15,200 nucleotides of DNA from Solobacterium sp. (GTDB lineage: Bacteria; Bacillota_I; Bacilli_A; Erysipelotrichales; Erysipelotrichaceae), in NCBI GenBank assembly GCA_017543025.1, contig JAFYGX010000101.1, forward strand, positions 1 through 15,200, written 5' to 3'. Position 1 is the first letter of the stretch. Each line of letters starts with the position of its first letter. The position numbers and the translations under genes are program-made. The notes under the pieces were generated by a model that searched no databases, was not told the DNA's origin, and saw only the letters and a program-made list of their open reading frames with translations. Shown in pieces: positions 12,296-15,200 of the stretch.

Positions 12296-14902
12296 TCAGG
12301 CTTCTCCTTTTTTCAGTTTCAGAGATGTGTCACTCATAACAAGAGGGACAATCGCTTCTTCCGGCATATGATTGCGGCAGACCGCACGGTAATCGCAGAA
12401 CATGCATGCGCCTGTTTTCGGAAGAATGCGGATGTCGCCGCTAAGCACTCCCTGCGAGAACAGTTCATAAAGCTCTTCAATGCATTGTTCCGTCAGCTCA
12501 TAGGAATAGCGGTCCCGTGACGGAGTGAAATACGCTTTGTAATCTTCTGTGCTGATCAGTGGATCGTCAAATGACCAGCCTGCCAGCTGACGGGCTTTGA
12601 TCCATAGATCATGCAGGACCGCAGGGTCGCTGCAGTCGTTCATCGGTACACCGTTCCGGTTTGTCTTTCCGAAACTTCCGGCCGGGCAGTTTGCGGCTTC
12701 CGATTTCATGGAAATGTAGTAAGCACCGATCGGAGAGAATCCTGTCTTCCGGGATGCGACAATCAGATAGGAGAGCAGCTGCAGCTGCAGACCGGCTTTG
12801 ACATGGTTTTCCGAAAGGGTCTTGTGCGAGGATTTGTAATCCAGAATACGGAGCGCATTTCCGGAACAGTCAATCCGGTCAATGATTCCGTTCAGCAGCA
12901 CTGAGCCGCCGATCGGGTCAGAGAATTTCGCTTCCGTTTTCCATGGAGCCCAGGAGGGGGCGATCGCCTCTGTCTCTTTCAGAAACTGAAGCGTGAGTGC
13001 CAGCTGGTCGCACATGCGTTCTTCGCTGAGATCAGCTTTTACCGCATCGTCCGGATAAAGCGCGCGCAATGCGTCAAAAGCCGGTTTCAGCTGTTTCCGG
13101 ATCTCTTTTTCAGATGCATTCGCATATTGTTTGCCATATGCTTCAACCGTATGCTCGAAGACAGAGTGCTGCAGCGTGCCGAATGAGGCGGCGTCAAAAC
13201 CGGCAGGCTGAGGCTTCCGGATTTTCAGGCCGCTTTCGATAAACCAGGAGAATGGGCAGGCAAACCAGCGTTCAATCCGGGAAATCGAAGAATGGATGGC
13301 TCCGTCATCCGCCGGATAAAGCTGTTCTGCGGTTTCTTCCGACAGGAGATTCCGTTCCAGATGGGCGGGAGCGACCTGGTCCAGCTGCCACGCCTGCATA
13401 TTCGGAAAGCGGGAAGTCAATTCAAATGCCGGCTGGATCTCCCTCCCCTGATAATCATTGGAGGGAACTGACCAGATCAGACGATCACTGCTTCGGCACA
13501 GCCAGCGGATCTGATCATTCCAGAGCGCATGCCGCATTTCGAGAGACGGATAAGCGGGGATCCGGGCGACATATGCTTCATCAAATACGCCTTTGCATAA
13601 CGGTACGCCAGGGTATGCTCTGGCAGTGCATCCGAGAACATAGATGGAAGGAACCGGCAGGATCGGATGGGAAAGATCCGTGACCTGACAGAACGGATCC
13701 GGAGCTTCAGAAGCGGATAAATGCATGGCTTCAATCTGCCGCAGCACGAACTGCGCATCTGCTTCGGTCTGAACCAGCGGAAGCGATTCGTTGAGCAGCC
13801 GGCGGATCTTCATGCCGCACTGAAGCTGTACGCTGTCATTCAGAATGGGGTTGACCGACATCACGGAATATGCCGCAAAGAGTGCTTCGAAAGGTGCCGG
13901 TGCCGCAAGCAGAATATCGAGTGCTCTGCGGATCCGCTCATAATAACGTTTTGCGGCTTCATCCATCCGTTCCGCACGCTTTTTCTCATATTCAAAGCAG
14001 CCTTCCGGGATGCGGCCGGCAACTTCGCTGTATTCCGGGCCTCTTAGCACAGCAGAAAGCCAGTCAAAGAGGGGACCGGAACAGGCCGCCGCAAAAGCAT
14101 CGCAGGACAGGCAGTCAAGCAGAGACGCTTTGTCTTTGTTCATGGCAAGCCGGGCAAGAGAAACATAGATGTCCAGAAGTACAGGCCGCACCGCAGCGTG
14201 TACTGCAGAACATGGAATTCCGTAACGGGAAAACACCTGACGGAGTACAGGGAGCTGGGAATCCGGTGAGCACAGGACGACAGCACATGGTTCATCCCGC
14301 CGGATGATCTCCTGGGCGCAGGCTTCGATCTCCTTGCGGACGGAAGGGGCAAACCGCAGTTCTTCAAAGGAAGGCGTCCGTACTTCCTGATCGGTTTCAG
14401 CATCTGGAACCAGCTTCTTCAGTGATTCCGTCAGTTCCGAAAGAAACGGATCTGCTTCAAAGCGCAGCTCATCTTTCAGAGGAGAATACTTCGCCGCATG
14501 TTCAAGCACTTCTTTACGGGCAGCCGGATATTCCTTTTCTTTCAGCGGAAGCGAAAGTGCAATCGCAATCAGCTCCGCAAGTTCTTTTTCTCCTGCGGTT
14601 GAGCGCGGCAGTTCCTGCGGGGTGATGGAATACATGGCGCATCGTCTGGCAAAGGAAAGGATTTCTTCAATGAAAGCCGGATAGACAAACATCTCCCGGT
14701 AGATCGGAAATCGCTCCTGTTCCTTCTGCAGAAGCTGACTGAGGAACAGGAGTGTAACGGTTCCTTCAGAACAGATCACATCATCAAGCAGATTGGCAGG
14801 GGAACGCAGACTGACGCCGGTCATTGCCGGTGTGCGGGCTTCTTTCAGAAGTCTGTGATAGAGCACGGGCTTCAGTTCTTCATTGCACAATATGGTTTTC
14901 AT
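12296..14902 (-). CDS. addB: AddB/RexB subunit of the AddAB helicase-nuclease, compact and lacking a Walker A motif
   Basis: 868 residues against about 1160 in B. subtilis AddB. The C-terminal nuclease carries SISRIERWFACPF (C549), FGTLQHSVFE, LNGIIDRID, LDYKSS (D688) and GLQLQLLSYL. The last three cysteines, C833-x2-C836-x5-C842, complete with C549 the iron-sulfur clamp typical of AddB. The N-terminal half looks like an inactivated UvrD-type helicase: the start MKTILCNEELKP has no GxxGxGKT, which B. subtilis AddB has, resembling streptococcal RexB. It pairs with AddA and cuts the 5'-terminated strand. ATG 14902 is the only start after an in-frame stop six bases upstream and has no adjacent Shine-Dalgarno. 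The nearest AGGAGG is 47 bases before it and fits a short leader frame. Confidence 0.93.
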   Translation of the reverse strand: MKTILCNEELKPVLYHRLLKEARTPAMTGVSLRSPANLLDDVICSEGTVTLLFLSQLLQKEQERFPIYREMFVYPAFIEEILSFARRCAMYSITPQELPRSTAGEKELAELIAIALSLPLKEKEYPAARKEVLEHAAKYSPLKDELRFEADPFLSELTESLKKLVPDAETDQEVRTPSFEELRFAPSVRKEIEACAQEIIRRDEPCAVVLCSPDSQLPVLRQVFSRYGIPCSAVHAAVRPVLLDIYVSLARLAMNKDKASLLDCLSCDAFAAACSGPLFDWLSAVLRGPEYSEVAGRIPEGCFEYEKKRAERMDEAAKRYYERIRRALDILLAAPAPFEALFAAYSVMSVNPILNDSVQLQCGMKIRRLLNESLPLVQTEADAQFVLRQIEAMHLSASEAPDPFCQVTDLSHPILPVPSIYVLGCTARAYPGVPLCKGVFDEAYVARIPAYPSLEMRHALWNDQIRWLCRSSDRLIWSVPSNDYQGREIQPAFELTSRFPNMQAWQLDQVAPAHLERNLLSEETAEQLYPADDGAIHSSISRIERWFACPFSWFIESGLKIRKPQPAGFDAASFGTLQHSVFEHTVEAYGKQYANASEKEIRKQLKPAFDALRALYPDDAVKADLSEERMCDQLALTLQFLKETEAIAPSWAPWKTEAKFSDPIGGSVLLNGIIDRIDCSGNALRILDYKSSHKTLSENHVKAGLQLQLLSYLIVASRKTGFSPIGAYYISMKSEAANCPAGSFGKTNRNGVPMNDCSDPAVLHDLWIKARQLAGWSFDDPLISTEDYKAYFTPSRDRYSYELTEQCIEELYELFSQGVLSGDIRILPKTGACMFCDYRAVCRNHMPEEAIVPLVMSDTSLKLKKGEA

Positions 14903-14945
14903 AATCTATGCGGCTCAGCCGGACAATGCCGTAACCGGACCGCAA
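14880..14945 (-). other. Possible 21-codon leader frame overlapping the addB start
   Basis: On the minus strand AGGAGG (14955-14950) lies four bases before a TTG that opens 21 codons. These end in TGA inside addB codons 7-8, passing across the addB ATG in the +1 frame. Ribosomes finishing here could re-initiate at addB, which lacks its own site. No homologue is recognised, and a TTG start is weak evidence. Confidence 0.25.
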
Positions 14946-15200
14946 ATGGCCTCCTGTTCTTTTCTTTCTGCGCAGAGCAGAATCGGTACTGAAATTTTAG
15001 CACGCAGTCATTCTCCTGTATCATTGCGGCAAAAAAATGCACATGACGATGAAAGCGAAAGCCGGGAGAGCCAGTTCACAGCACTGCTGTATCTGAACAG
15101 ACGGAGATTCCGGTGAATGCGGATTCAATGTGAAAACGGCTTTGTTTCCGGTATGTGAAGCGGTGAGTGAAACCTGTTTCCGCAGTTGCAGTACTTTCCG
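14946..15200. other. Upstream region of addB, no recognised gene
   Basis: No coding frame with a ribosome binding site and sensible protein is seen. One minus-strand frame is open from the right edge to a TGA near 15018, but its product is low-complexity and unfamiliar. A -10-like TAAAAT (minus strand, 14999-14994) has no good -35. The region may hold the addB promoter and the end of a gene beyond the window. Confidence 0.4.

Noticed and set aside
14883..15116. 77-codon plus-strand open frame at the right end
   Set aside because: It overlaps the addB start region antisense, has no ribosome binding site and gives a low-complexity product.
1..15200. CRISPR array or a multi-gene defence island
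   Set aside because: No regularly spaced repeats with unique spacers and no cas genes. The only RNA-guided-type nuclease is the IS-borne TnpB-like protein.

Overview
The window (about 50% G+C) looks like chromosome of a low- to mid-GC Bacillota (Firmicutes). Reasons are a B. subtilis-type OhrR with its characteristic operator, an AddAB rather than RecBCD recombination nuclease, strong AGGAGG-type ribosome binding sites and Bacillota-style intrinsic terminators. The compact AddAB and the general gene style would fit an Erysipelotrichia-like gut anaerobe, but no single gene proves that placement. There is no rRNA, tRNA or CRISPR array.

Layout. (1) 1-1525: 3' part of an IS200/IS605-type element. 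It carries a TnpB-like RuvC nuclease gene that runs off the left edge, followed by a structured right end that probably encodes the 3' part of the guide (omega/re) RNA. (2) 1605-2657: a GGDEF diguanylate cyclase with a C-terminal GAF-like domain, closed by an intrinsic terminator. (3) 2784-3098: a small double zinc-ribbon protein on the minus strand. (4) 3158-5033: a complete-looking IS4/IS1634-type insertion sequence with a 554-aa DDE transposase. It has matching termini and a third copy of the terminal repeat lying on the transposase promoter. (5) 5154-7661: a minus-strand oxidative-stress operon. The order is OhrR operator/promoter, glutathione peroxidase, ohrR, a cation-diffusion-facilitator transporter with an N-D/D-D metal site, probably a GlsB/YeaQ-like membrane protein, then a strong terminator. 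(6) 7825-9131, plus strand: a thioredoxin-fold lipoprotein and a small alpha/beta-hydrolase esterase. (7) 9132-14902, minus strand: addB-addA, two nucleotides apart, ending tail-to-tail against the esterase. (8) 14903-15200: the addB upstream region, where no gene was recognised.

How the genes fit together. The peroxidase, the peroxide-sensing repressor and the metal exporter overlap at their stop/start codons and share one promoter covered by a near-textbook OhrR box. Organic peroxide should therefore induce peroxide removal and export of a divalent metal (possibly Mn) together, in a self-limiting circuit. The adjacent thioredoxin-like lipoprotein is another thiol-redox protein, but it is divergently transcribed and nothing ties it to the same control. 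AddAB is housekeeping double-strand-break repair. The two mobile elements bracket the diguanylate cyclase and zinc-ribbon genes.

The most unusual points are the TnpB-like nuclease that keeps its catalytic triad but has lost the usual zinc finger, the internal terminal-repeat copy in the IS promoter, and the peroxidase-repressor-metal-exporter operon. I did not find a clearly new multi-gene defence or signalling system.
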